A DNA stretch of 64,000 nt from Pullichristensenella sp002068815 (GCA_040772885.1 JAXGXF010000005.1:62001-126000); one strand, 5' to 3'. Shown: positions 7,189-15,668, numbered from the stretch's first letter. Notes: a model not told the origin generated them from the sequence alone. A program made the numbers and translations.

Positions 7189-7431
7189 TCAGCGAATTTC
7201 CTGCTCTAATTCGTCAAACACCTTCGCATTGAAGAACTCGCCCAGCGTCATATCCAGACCGTCGCAGAGCTTTTTGATGACGTTGATTGACAACTCCTTG
7301 CGCCGCGCATCCAGCATACTATAAACCGTCGAGGGCGTAATGCCGGACGAATTTGCCAATTCGTTTGGCTTGATGTTCCTTTGAGCGCAAATCTCCAAAA
7401 AACGCGCCACAACCGCTTCCTTTACTGTCAT
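7189..7431 (-). CDS. XRE-family transcriptional regulator
   Basis: 80 residues, nearly all one Cro/CI-type HTH domain (HTH_3): RFLEICAQRNIKPNELANSS, then GITPSTVYSMLDARRKELS, then a conserved final helix with LCDGLDMTLGEFF. Such minimal repressors typically control immunity or excision genes of mobile elements. It is transcribed to the left, away from the small membrane protein gene at 7557. The region between them holds two overlapping palindromes (7475-7494) and a promoter for 7557. The likely arrangement is a repressor that binds this shared region and controls both directions. Confidence 0.8.
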   Translation of the reverse strand: MTVKEAVVARFLEICAQRNIKPNELANSSGITPSTVYSMLDARRKELSINVIKKLCDGLDMTLGEFFNAKVFDELEQEIR

Positions 7432-7474
7432 ATCACTTTCACCTCAAGAAAATGATAAAAAACCTTCCGCAATC

Positions 7475-7494
7475 GCGTATACGCACTTGCGTAT
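7475..7494. promoter_or_regulatory. Operator-like overlapping palindromes
   Basis: GCGTATACGC (7475-7484) is a perfect 10-bp palindrome. Its right half also forms a second perfect inverted repeat, ATACGC-ACTT-GCGTAT (7479-7494), which overlaps the -35 box of the promoter at 7487. The position next to the XRE gene suggests a repressor binding site. Confidence 0.55.
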
Positions 7495-7515
7495 TTATTG
7501 GAAATGAGATATAAT
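7487..7515 (+). promoter_or_regulatory. Promoter of the 7557 gene
   Basis: TTGCGT (7487-7492), a 17-bp spacer and TATAAT (7510-7515) lie 42 bp before the start codon. The -35 box is inside the second palindrome, so bound repressor would block RNA polymerase. Confidence 0.65.
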
Positions 7516-7556
7516 ATTCGTTAGAAGATGACAGAACAGCAATTGGAGGGAGAAAA

Positions 7557-7790
7557 ATGGGCGGTGGTAAGGGGATCGGCTGTGGAACGATAGTAATTAT
7601 TGCTATCATTATTCTTTTTCTCGTGTATGGGACAAGTGATTCAAACAAGAGGTCATCCCAATCGTCATATTCATCATCATATAGCAAGGAAGACGCTTAT
7701 GATGCCAAATATGGAGAAGGGGCATATCAAAGCGATCTTGAACTCTACAATTCGATGAAGGATAACTACAATTCGGCGACCGGAAAATAG
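7557..7790 (+). CDS. Small single-pass membrane protein
   Basis: 77 residues with a strong ribosome binding site (TTGGAGGGAG, 4-5 nt before ATG 7557) and a clear promoter. A glycine-rich start (MGGGKGIGCG) leads into one membrane helix (TIVIIAIIILFLVYG). A polar Ser/Tyr-rich tail (about residues 30-77) is probably outside the membrane. No known domain. It could be a phage- or element-encoded membrane peptide, possibly a toxin or superinfection factor, but nothing in the sequence proves this. It is divergent from the XRE regulator and probably repressed by it. Confidence 0.65.
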   Translation: MGGGKGIGCGTIVIIAIIILFLVYGTSDSNKRSSQSSYSSSYSKEDAYDAKYGEGAYQSDLELYNSMKDNYNSATGK

Positions 7791-7960
7791 GGAAAGGATA
7801 ATTCAGTAGATTTATCCGAGTTGACATTCCTAAAGTTTTACACAGGCCACACAACGATAGAGAGTCGGAGATTAAGGTAAAGGAGGTTGAATCAGCGTCC
7901 TAATAGAGAACAGATGAGGAAACAAAGAGAAACAGGAGAAGATGAAAGGAGATGGATTGA

Positions 7961-8674
7961 GTGAAGAAAAGGTTGGAGAGCCTGATTGTTGTGGTGCTAA
8001 TGATGCTTGTCTCTACGTCTGCTTTGGCAGAAGAAGTTGTGCTTCTTGGGGATACAACGGATACTATCTCAATAACCGCGGCGGAACAAATTACGGTCTG
8101 TCCTTTTTCGGTGAGAAACAATATTCGCTTCGGTATGAGTCCGGAAGAAGTCGAAGCGGCTGAGGACGCTGTGTTGCAAGAAAGATATTCGATCTATGAC
8201 GATGAAGACATGTATGAACTTCCAACACCGCTGTCATTGGGCGGACTTGATGGGTATGTTTTGCGCTATGGCTTTACGGACAATGTGCTGACAAGGATTG
8301 AATATTTCTTTGAATATCCAGAGGTCTTCTCCATTGAGTATGCAAATTCGGGATATTATTCATACAACAAGATGATGGAATTTAAGGAGTGGATGGGGAA
8401 TGTCGACATCATCAGACAGTCCTTGGAAACCAAATATGGCGCGATAACCGAGGATGACAGTTCATCCATTGAGTACAGCTATGTCTGGAATGTTATTTAT
8501 GACGATTGTTTGTGCGGAGTTGATATCAGTCTTGCCGCGGAATACAATCCCTATATTGGAGTAGGAGGCGTTTGGTGCAATCGTGTAACCTATACCCCTC
8601 ACGACTATCAGGCGGACATTGATGCCTACAACGCTCAGAAAGAGACAATTTTGAATACGGCGGAAGATTTGTGA
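7961..8674 (+). CDS. Secreted hypothetical protein
   Basis: 237 residues from GTG 7961, with AAAGGAGATGG 5-9 nt upstream. The signal peptide (KKRLESLIVVVLMMLVSTSALA, read as a basic start, a hydrophobic core and ALA-E cleavage near residue 23) is followed by an acidic, Tyr-rich domain. This domain contains a motif N-N-I-R-F-G-M-S-x-E-E-V, seen in several secreted Firmicute lipoprotein-like proteins, where a G-M-S/T step precedes a helix. Two Cys late in the protein (DCLCGVD) could bond. Function unknown. Its moderate GC and island location suggest horizontal origin. A hairpin follows at 8711-8729. Confidence 0.65.
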   Translation: MKKRLESLIVVVLMMLVSTSALAEEVVLLGDTTDTISITAAEQITVCPFSVRNNIRFGMSPEEVEAAEDAVLQERYSIYDDEDMYELPTPLSLGGLDGYVLRYGFTDNVLTRIEYFFEYPEVFSIEYANSGYYSYNKMMEFKEWMGNVDIIRQSLETKYGAITEDDSSSIEYSYVWNVIYDDCLCGVDISLAAEYNPYIGVGGVWCNRVTYTPHDYQADIDAYNAQKETILNTAEDL

Positions 8675-8710
8675 TATCAACCCTCGTGCAAATTTTGAGT
8701 CTGCGCGCCG

Positions 8711-8729
8711 CCCTCCCATCCAGGGAGGG
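8711..8729 (+). terminator. Hairpin after the secreted-protein gene
   Basis: CCCTCCC and GGGAGGG form a 7-bp stem with a 5-nt loop, 36 bp after the stop at 8674. No clear U-tract follows, so termination is possible but not certain. Confidence 0.4.
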
Positions 8730-8736
8730 TGGTTCG

Positions 8737-8862
8737 TCATTTCACCAACCCAATATATTTATGTACCGTCGGACCGCTCATTTCACATATCCTCGCCAGT
8801 TCCGCCAAATTTAGTTTCCCGATGACCATAAGTGGTGGTTCCAAGAGCCGTGCTCTTTCACT
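8737..8862 (-). pseudogene. C-terminal HTH fragment of an unidentified protein
   Basis: Minus-strand frame of 41 codons with an upstream stop and no usable start. It reads LEPPLMVIGKLNLAELARIC then EMSGPTVHKYIGLVK and ends at 8737-8739. The block L-A-E-L-A-R-x-C-x-M-S-G-P-T-V-H-K-Y-I is a good helix-turn-helix of the type at the end of recombinases and transposases. It overlaps the promoter region of the following module. I cannot name the parent family. Confidence 0.4.
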
Positions 8863-8913
8863 TCAGCGGGAGATGTACATATTTCTAAAAGTGCTACTAA
8901 GACAACCTTGAGG

Positions 8914-8942
8914 CTGACAAGCCCCAAATTATGTGGTATAAT
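8914..8942 (+). promoter_or_regulatory. Promoter of the HEPN/membrane gene pair
   Basis: CTGACA (8914-8919), a 17-bp spacer and TATAAT (8937-8942) lie 34 bp before ATG 8976. This is close to the sigma-A consensus, so the pair has its own, probably constitutive, promoter. Confidence 0.7.
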
Positions 8943-8975
8943 TAAGTCATAGATATTAATTTCGCGGGGGATCGT

Positions 8976-10907
8976 ATGAGATACGATGGCGCAAAATTCT
9001 ATAGTAAAGATGATCTAAGCTACGCCTTTAATTTAGAAAAAGCAGAGGGCGTTATAAAAGCATTCAGCGATGAAAAGGATTTTGGGATAAACGAGATACT
9101 GGAACTCTATAATATTGAGCGACTCTTTGAACATGGGGTGGTATTGACTAGCTGGACGGATGAAATGTATTATGAATATAAGGAGGTAGTAAGCTGTTTT
9201 AGAGAGAGGATCGCATTATTTTTCTCTCGAATAGATAGCGAGACAGCTCTTGGAATTTGGGAAAATGTAGACGTCCAGTACAGAGATGATTTTTGGAATC
9301 TTATATCCTATTTTGAGGTGTATAGACGAATATCAATAGATGTGTTTTTTAGGATGTTAAGTTCAAAAAGCATACGGCTCATTTTGCATTATAAGAAAAT
9401 TATCGCCCATTTCGGGGATGAAATATCGAAGTACTTGCGGACGTTTGAAGGGAGCGCGGAACTGTTAATAACAGAGCTTCTTGAAAGCCATACGGACTCA
9501 TACCAAAAACTAATTTTCCCTCAGCAATTAGCAAGAGAGGATCGAAAGAAGATTATCGAGTCATATATACAGACTGAAGAGCCGAATTTGAATTATCTGA
9601 ATCTACTAATTCATGCTCGGAACCATGAGGATTTCCCGATTGATGATGGTATGCGCCTGTCTGCGAGAAGAAGATATGATAAAATAGCCTCTGATTACTT
9701 CAATAGAAAAGCTGGGCATGGAATGAAATATGGGGTTGCGATTCAATTTTCAGAAGATCAGGAGGAGGAGAGAATAGTCACTTGGGACAAATTGGTCATG
9801 AATTTATCTTTTAGCATAAAATGGATCGAACAAAATAAAGAGTTTCCCACATTATTTAATAATTTTATTTATTTGTTTTGGTATACAGACATTGAGTTCA
9901 GGAGTCAATTCGTGAGTTCTCCTAATAGGCTTGGACTTTTTGAAAAAGATTTGAAGGTAAGAGGAAAGCGAGAATATCTTCGGGGTATTGAATTTGATTA
10001 CTTTCATATGAGCTTCAACGGAGAAATGATGGGATATTATAGACTCCTTAAGTCGATGGATATCCGATTAGAGGATATATTTAAATGGTTTTTTGAAGAG
10101 TATTTGGTGAAGGAGTTTGGCGTGGGACAGTTTGTTTTCTGTGCGCCTACAGAAGCCACGACGTTTTTAGAAAAGGCTAAACTGATTTCATCCGAGATTG
10201 ATCAAGTTCTTAAGCAATTCAGAATGTTCGTAGAAAATGGGACAATAGATCGTGAATTGTTTGAGATGTCATCTGAACAAGTTAGATTCGATGCAATACC
10301 GAGCTTTTTTGAACAAAAATATATTTATGCGAGCAGCAATGAGTGCCATAATGCCATCTATTTTTTATTCTCAGATCAGTCGCCCCTTGTTTTGATAAAA
10401 ACAAATCATACGAAATGCGAGACTTTCTATGAATTGCTTCATCGCCAAGAATGCAGGGAAGTAGAATTTGAGCAATTTCAAGTGCGATTCTTGAAATTCC
10501 TTATTAATCAAGGGTATATATATGTAGATTCGGGAGGTATAATTAGAGCTTGCCCAAAGGCGCTAATACTGAAAGACATATATGATAATCAGGTCGGATG
10601 CAAAGCCTACCAATCAGAGCGATTGAACGTTATTTCTGAAATGGTTGAAAAAGGTGATCTCCGATATGGTAATTCTCTTTTTTCTGTGCCAGAGCAGCAA
10701 TATCTTAATTATGTGCTTAATAGAAAAGATTTTGACAATGGATTAGACTTGAGGAATAAATACATACATGGCACACATCCGCTAGATGAAAGAAAACACG
10801 AAGAAGATTACTATGAGTTGTTGAAAATTATGGTCCTTATTATAATTAAAATAAACGAAGAGTTTTGCCTAAGATATCCGGAACTAGACTGCGTAAAAAC
10901 GGGGTAA
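8976..10907 (+). CDS. Large protein with C-terminal HEPN-like motif (putative defence effector)
   Basis: 643 residues, markedly AT-rich, ATG 8976 with GGGGGA 4-5 nt upstream. No signal peptide or membrane helix. It is largely helical with many aromatic and charged residues. The first 550 residues match no family I recognise. The C terminus contains LRNKYIHGTHP (R593 and H598), the R-x4-H signature of HEPN ribonuclease domains, followed by a hydrophobic helix (YYELLKIMVLIIIKINEEF) as in HEPN/Apea-like proteins of abortive-infection systems. By analogy it could cut RNA when infection is sensed. It is followed 6 bp later by a membrane protein gene, with which it probably shares an mRNA. Confidence 0.6.
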   Translation: MRYDGAKFYSKDDLSYAFNLEKAEGVIKAFSDEKDFGINEILELYNIERLFEHGVVLTSWTDEMYYEYKEVVSCFRERIALFFSRIDSETALGIWENVDVQYRDDFWNLISYFEVYRRISIDVFFRMLSSKSIRLILHYKKIIAHFGDEISKYLRTFEGSAELLITELLESHTDSYQKLIFPQQLAREDRKKIIESYIQTEEPNLNYLNLLIHARNHEDFPIDDGMRLSARRRYDKIASDYFNRKAGHGMKYGVAIQFSEDQEEERIVTWDKLVMNLSFSIKWIEQNKEFPTLFNNFIYLFWYTDIEFRSQFVSSPNRLGLFEKDLKVRGKREYLRGIEFDYFHMSFNGEMMGYYRLLKSMDIRLEDIFKWFFEEYLVKEFGVGQFVFCAPTEATTFLEKAKLISSEIDQVLKQFRMFVENGTIDRELFEMSSEQVRFDAIPSFFEQKYIYASSNECHNAIYFLFSDQSPLVLIKTNHTKCETFYELLHRQECREVEFEQFQVRFLKFLINQGYIYVDSGGIIRACPKALILKDIYDNQVGCKAYQSERLNVISEMVEKGDLRYGNSLFSVPEQQYLNYVLNRKDFDNGLDLRNKYIHGTHPLDERKHEEDYYELLKIMVLIIIKINEEFCLRYPELDCVKTG

Positions 10908-10913
10908 ACTCTT

Positions 10914-11552
10914 GTGTTGCGGTCACTAAAAGACAAAGATGGAGCGTGTAATTTAATGAGCACAAAGGGAAAAATAGGATTGCTTATCTTGAATTCTGTA
11001 TCGGTCGTATGTCTATATATTTTTCTGGACTATATCAATATACTGAAATGTGTTGGCTTATCCGTAAGTAGAATCAATATCAGTCTTCTTAGCCTGGTCT
11101 TGAATATTTGTATGATCATCGGAATCTTTATTGCCACATATATCTTGATTGATAGTCGAGAGGTCCGAAAGGATAGGAATGCTTATGCGGCGGTTAAAGT
11201 TATGTTGGGTATAGCATACAAAACCTGTATAGAATATATCGGCTTGTTAGATAATCCTGAACATATGCAAGCAATAGTAAAAAGATGTGACTTCAATAAA
11301 TATGGAGATGGAGAAGTAGAAGTCAACTTAAAAAAAGCGCCATTTATTAATCAGAGTTTGATAATGAGCTATATTGAAAAGGGCTTGCTTTCCCAGAAGA
11401 TGCTAGAAGATTATTTAGCAATAAAACATGATTACGAAGCCTATGTCACGATGGCTATTACGTTTTTTGATGATAGGTCATTATCAGCAGAAATGAGGTC
11501 GAATCTAATAAAGCGCCTAAATGAAGCCGTGATCAGTGAAGGGAAGTCGTAA
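10914..11552 (+). CDS. Two-TM membrane protein, partner of the HEPN-like protein
   Basis: 212 residues if GTG 10914 is used. ATG 10956 (residue 15, GGAG upstream) is an equally good start and gives 198 residues. Two membrane helices lie at about residues 21-43 (GLLILNSVSVVCLYIFLDYI) and 57-82 (LSLVLNICMIIGIFIATYIL). A cytosolic domain of about 130 helical, charged residues (SREVRKDRNAYAAVKV onward) follows. No known domain. The 6-bp gap to the HEPN-like gene and shared AT-rich composition suggest the two act together, with this one as membrane anchor, sensor or pore. The IS256 element begins only 12 bp after its stop. Confidence 0.55.
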   Translation: MLRSLKDKDGACNLMSTKGKIGLLILNSVSVVCLYIFLDYINILKCVGLSVSRINISLLSLVLNICMIIGIFIATYILIDSREVRKDRNAYAAVKVMLGIAYKTCIEYIGLLDNPEHMQAIVKRCDFNKYGDGEVEVNLKKAPFINQSLIMSYIEKGLLSQKMLEDYLAIKHDYEAYVTMAITFFDDRSLSAEMRSNLIKRLNEAVISEGKS

Positions 11553-11701
11553 GAATTAGTGGAAGGGTCTGTCCCAGATTTTGTGTAAAGTCCAAAGCCG
11601 CGGGTAGGAACCCTGTTGGTGGAGGGCGGAGCGAGCCTGTTCAAAATTTTCTGTAAGCGGGGCGCCTTCTGTGGAAGAATAATACACAGGAGGCGTTTAA
11701 T

Positions 11702-12928
11702 ATGCCACGGAAAAGCAAGCACGCGATCCCGGAAGAGAAGAAAGCCCTGCTCATGGACCTGATCGAGACCTACAACGTGAAGACGACGGCAGATCTGCAG
11801 GAAGCATTAAAGGATCTGCTGGGCGGAACGATCCAGACGATGCTGGAGCAGGAGATTGATGCGCAGATCGACGAGCGAGAAGCGGAGGATTCGGCGTACA
11901 GCGACAGCCGGAACGGGTACAAGGACAAGACGCTGCGCAGCAGTTACGGGGAAATCCCGATCCAGGTGCCGCAGGATCGCAACAGCGACTTCGAGCCGAA
12001 GGTGGTACCGAAGTACCAGCGGGACATCTCGGAAATCGAAGGGAAGATCATCGCGATGTACGCACGGGGGATGAGCACGCGGCAGATTTCGGATCAGGTA
12101 CAGGACATCTATGGGTTTGAAGTCAGCGAAGGACTGGTAACAGGGATCACGAACAAACTGCTGCCGGAGATCGAGGCGTGGCAGCGACGTCCGCTCAGCG
12201 CGGTGTACCCGATCGTGTTCATCGACGCGGTGGTGTTCAACGTCAGGGAGAGCAATGTAATCCGCAAGCAGGCGGCGTACCTGATCCTGGGCGTGAGCGA
12301 GGAAGGGCACAAGGAGGTTCTGAGCATCACGATCGGGGAGGCGGAGAGCGCGAAGTTCTGGCTGAGCGTGCTGAATGAGCTGAAAAACCGCGGTCTGAAG
12401 GACATCTTCGTGCTCTGCGCGGACGGCTTGAGCGGGATCAAGGAGGCGATCTCGGCAGCGTACCCGATGACAGAGTATCAGCGATGCATCGTGCATGTTG
12501 TCCGGAACACCCTCAGGTACGTGGCGGACAAGGATAAGAAGGCGTTCGCCACCGACCTGAAAACCATCTACCACGCCCCGGACGAGGAGCAGGGCCGCGC
12601 CCGGATGATGGCCGTCTCCCAAGCCTGGGACAAGAAATACCCCGGCTGTATGCGGCGCTGGGAGGACAACTGGGATGTGCTAAGCCCCATGTTCAAGTTC
12701 TCCGCCGCCGTCCGCAAGGTCATCTACACGACCAACGCCATTGAGAGCCTGAACAGCGGCTACCGCCGCCTGAATCGCGCCAGAAGCGTCTTCCCCAGCG
12801 GCAGCGCCCTGCTCAAGGCCCTCTACCTGGCCACCTTCGAGCTGACGAAAAAATGGACTCTGCCCCTGCGGAATTGGGGCCAGGTCCATAGCGAACTGGC
12901 TGTCATGTATCCCGGCAGAATGGGCTGA
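11702..12928 (+). CDS. IS256-family (Mutator-type) transposase
   Basis: 408 residues, ATG 11702 with ACAGGAGG 8-9 nt upstream. This is the full length of the Transposase_mut family. Recognisable blocks are GYKDKTLRSSYGEIPIQVPQ, the first catalytic Asp in YPIVFIDAVVF, the second in FVLCADGLSGI, the C-x2-H motif in YQRCIVHVVRNTLRYV, and the Glu in YTTNAIESLNSGYRRL. All DDE residues are present, so the enzyme may be active. It lies between the HEPN/membrane pair and the IS21 remnant, and its codon use is more GC-rich than the island genes to its left. Confidence 0.92.
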   Translation: MPRKSKHAIPEEKKALLMDLIETYNVKTTADLQEALKDLLGGTIQTMLEQEIDAQIDEREAEDSAYSDSRNGYKDKTLRSSYGEIPIQVPQDRNSDFEPKVVPKYQRDISEIEGKIIAMYARGMSTRQISDQVQDIYGFEVSEGLVTGITNKLLPEIEAWQRRPLSAVYPIVFIDAVVFNVRESNVIRKQAAYLILGVSEEGHKEVLSITIGEAESAKFWLSVLNELKNRGLKDIFVLCADGLSGIKEAISAAYPMTEYQRCIVHVVRNTLRYVADKDKKAFATDLKTIYHAPDEEQGRARMMAVSQAWDKKYPGCMRRWEDNWDVLSPMFKFSAAVRKVIYTTNAIESLNSGYRRLNRARSVFPSGSALLKALYLATFELTKKWTLPLRNWGQVHSELAVMYPGRMG

Positions 12929-12962
12929 ACCTGAATTTGCCTTGGGCGAAAGCGCCCGCCAG

Positions 12963-13089
12963 CCTTGACAAAACGCCGGTGAAAATGCTATCGTAACCCT
13001 TGCCGACGGTGACGGGAACTCAGAAATCGCTAACTTTCCATCTCCGTCGGTCTACCCAGCGTAGCATTTTCTCCGGCATCCCGTCAAGG
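12963..13089. repeat. Long imperfect inverted repeat downstream of the IS256 transposase
   Basis: Arms 12963-12990 and 13062-13089 match at 23 of 28 positions (both contain CCTTGAC, GCCGG and AAAATGCTA). A shorter pair, CCGACGG and CCGTCGG, is nested inside. A related direct repeat (AGAAATC-x-CT-x-ACTT) occurs near 13022 and 13141. It would fold into a long stem in RNA or single-stranded DNA. Confidence 0.55.
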
Positions 13090-13221
13090 CCGAGCCGCCT
13101 CCGGCGGTGGCTACGTCCCCGCCTCGGGCTCCGAGAATCTAGAAATCACTGACTTCCTCACAGAAGGAGCTCTTACAGAAAATTCTGAACACCGCCCCCG
13201 GTGAGGCCGAAGGCCTCTTGG

Positions 13222-13971
13222 TTAACCCTCTTCGGAGATTCCCTTTCGTTTTCTCATGGAGTCCGCGCCGCCAATGACGATGGTGTAGGAGTGATGGACA
13301 ATGCGGTCGCAGATGGCGTCGGCGAGGACAGGGTCTCCGAGCTTGGCGTGCCAGCCGCCGACGTCGAACTGGGAGCAGAAGATGGTAGAGGCTTTCTTGT
13401 ACCGGGCTTCTACGATCTCCAGCAGATCCCGCGCCTCGCTTTCCTTCAGCGGGAACAGCAGTCATTCGTCCAGGATCAGCAGCTGAACCTGCTTGTAGGG
13501 CTTCATGATCTTGCGGTAGCTCCCTTCCGCACGGGCAATGGCCAGTTCACCGAGCAGATCCGGGAGCCTGATATAGCGGACGGTATAGAAGTTGCGGCTT
13601 GCCGTGGCTCCGAAGGCGTTGGACAGGTAGGTCTTCCCGCTGCCCGTGGCGCCGAGGATGATGAGGTTGTGGTGCTCGCCCACATAGTTGCAGGTGGCGA
13701 TCCGCTGGATCATGGCCTTGTCGATCTGGCGGTCGGCGTGGTACTCGATATCCTCGACGCACGCCCCGGGAAAGGCGTAGTCAGCGCTCTTCATGAGGCG
13801 CTTCAGGCGGTTGTTCTTCCGCGTCGTCCATTCTACATCCACGAGCAGGCCAAATCGTTCCTCGAAGGACAAATTGGATGTGCCACTGTCCTTGAGCTGC
13901 TTGAGAAATGCGGTGGCCATGACGCCCATCTTCATTTCGCGGAGCTTGTTTGCGGTATTGTTGTCCAGCAT
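13222..13971 (-). pseudogene. istB: istB, IS21 helper ATPase with in-frame stop
   Basis: 250-codon frame including one internal TGA (13462-13464). The N-terminal 169 residues contain LREMKMGVMATAF and Walker A LILGATGSGKTYLSNAF. After Walker B (VQLLILDE) the TGA replaces the expected Trp, and the frame continues without shift (LLFPLKESEARDLLEIVEAR, then STIFCSQFDVGGWHAKLG, and the usual basic end MRKRKGIS). TGG to TGA is a single change. IstB is the ATPase that activates the IstA transposase. Its ATG overlaps the istA stop (TAATG), the normal IS21 arrangement. Confidence 0.85.
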
Positions 13972-15512
13972 TACTTGTCCCTCCTTCCGTAATAGTCGGC
14001 TCCGCGGGTAAAGCCGAACTCGGAGTTGTTCGAGGAGGGTGTGTCATTCCGCTCTTTCGCGAGCGCATCCTGCCCGGATTTCAGGATGGTCTGAATGCTC
14101 TTGTAACTGGGGCGGGGCGTGTAGAACAACGCCTTGGCGCATGCGCATTCCAGCCGCTCCGCGCTGTACTGGTCGGACAGCTTCAACAGCGCCATGCATG
14201 CGCGATACCCCTGCTGCTCGACCTTGTAGCCGGTCAGAATCGTCTCCGTGACGGCGGCGGTGTTGGGGCCAATCTTCTCTGCCCAACTGCGGAACCGCTC
14301 GCCGTTCCATTGAGTGTACTGCTGGTGGTTGGGCGGCATGTGCGCTTCGATGGTGCTGTATTGCCCCTGTCGTCCGTACAGCCGGACATGGGAGCAGATT
14401 CGGCCCCCCTCGAAGAAGACCTCGACCATGTTCCGCGTCAGCCGTACGTCAACCTTGCGCCTGATGTACTCAAACGGAACCGAGTAGTGTTGGCCGTTCA
14501 CGCCGACATGGTAGTTGTACTGGACTGTCGCGATCTTCTAGGAAGACAGCTCGAACGCCTTGGTCGGCAGCGGCAGGAGGAACGCCCGTTCCTCAGCGAA
14601 CAGACTGGCGCGGCTGCCGTCTTTCTTCTGGAACGGCTTGTGGTTAAAGATGCGCAACTTCTCCCGAATGACCTCGTTTAGTTCCCGCAGCGTGAAAAAC
14701 CGCTGGTCGCGGATTGCCGCCAGGATCCAGGTGGACAGGATGCCCACCGTGCCCTCGACCGTTGCCTTGTCCTTCGGGGCGCGCACGCGGGCGGGGATGA
14801 TGGCCGTACCGTAGTGTTCCGCCATCTCCTGATACGCCTTGTTTAGCACGATCCCGGTGCGCGTATTCTTCACCACGCCCGTCTTCAGGTTGTCCGGCAC
14901 CAGGATCCGCGTCACGCCGCCAAAGAAGTTGTAGGCGTTGACGTGCGCCGCGATCCACGCCTCCTGATCCTGCGATAGAAACGCCTCCACATAGCTGTAG
15001 CCGCTGTAGGGAAGCGCCGTCACGAACACGTACGCGGCGATGATTTCCCCTGTGCCCGAATCTACCAACTCCGCCGTCTGGCCTGCCCAGTCCACCTCCA
15101 TGATCTCGCCGGGCTTGCGGTGAATGTGCATGGTTGCCTTGCTCTTCACCACATAGTCGCGGTAGTATTTCTTGAACTGCGTCAGCTGGTACGGGATCTC
15201 ACCAGCCGCCTGGCACCTGTCGCTGTACTCAAACCACAACAGCTGCAGCATCACGCCCGGCTTCGCCATCTCCCGGTGTACCCATTCGTAGTCCGGCATT
15301 TTGTATTCGGGTTTGTCCGCTTCCGGAGGAAATAAGCGCGCTTCAATCTCGCGGTCGCTCATTCCTTCCGTGGCCGGATACCCAAGTCCCTGAGCGTTTG
15401 CCCGTTGCAACGCGGTAACCACCGTTTGCCTTGATATGCCCATCCCCAATGCAATCTGGCTGTGGTTGAACCCGAGTTCCGTGAGCCTGAGTATCTCCCT
15501 GTAGTTGGTCAT
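13971..15512 (-). pseudogene. istA: istA, IS21 transposase with in-frame stop
   Basis: 514-codon frame including one internal TAG (14538-14540). The N terminus has an HTH (LGFNHSQIALGMGISRQTVV). The DDE domain shows GEIMEVDWAGQTAELVD (first Asp), ILVPDNLKTGV (second Asp) and APKDKATVEGTVG (Glu). After LPTKAFELSS the TAG stands where related IstA proteins have Trp, and the frame continues KIATVQYNYHVGVNGQHYSV to the natural stop. Single-base TGG to TAG explains it. With istB also interrupted, the copy cannot transpose by itself. Confidence 0.85.
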
Positions 15513-15595
15513 CTTTCGTGACCCCCTCGGATGTATTTACGTCTCCAGACGTATGCATCCAAGTTTACTACACCATCTTTCTCTATTTAGCAGGG

Positions 15596-15668
15596 TGTCC
15601 ATCTTTAACGCCGCAGCTGTCCAATTTCGCCGTCGTGACTGTCCAATCTCGCCGACGCTACTGTCCAA
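15596..15668. repeat. IS21 right-end transposase-binding repeats
   Basis: The motif TGTCCA(A) occurs four times at exactly 22-bp spacing (15596, 15618, 15640, 15662), with similar sequence between copies (TTTCGCC / TCTCGCC). Phased terminal repeats of this kind are typical of IS21 ends. The outer end of the element is therefore near 15662-15668. The corresponding left-end repeats beyond istB are missing. Confidence 0.7.

Larger units (their letters stand above)
11565..13190 (+). mobile_element. IS256-family insertion sequence (rearranged right end)
   Basis: The left side starts with a typical IS256-like terminus (GGTCTGTCCCAGATTTTGTG at 11566-11585). An inner pair of inverted repeats lies at 11639-11657 (GTTCAAAATTTTCTGTAAG) and 13172-13190, matching at 17 of 19 positions. 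No mirror of the outer terminus is found on the right, where istB of the IS21 element follows within 32 bp. The right end is therefore either the inner repeat or truncated by a rearrangement. Confidence 0.6.

Noticed and set aside
13462..14540. UGA or UAG read as amino acids in this organism (recoding)
   Set aside because: TGA and TAG end many intact genes here and Trp is encoded by TGG throughout, so the IS21 stops are better explained as mutations.
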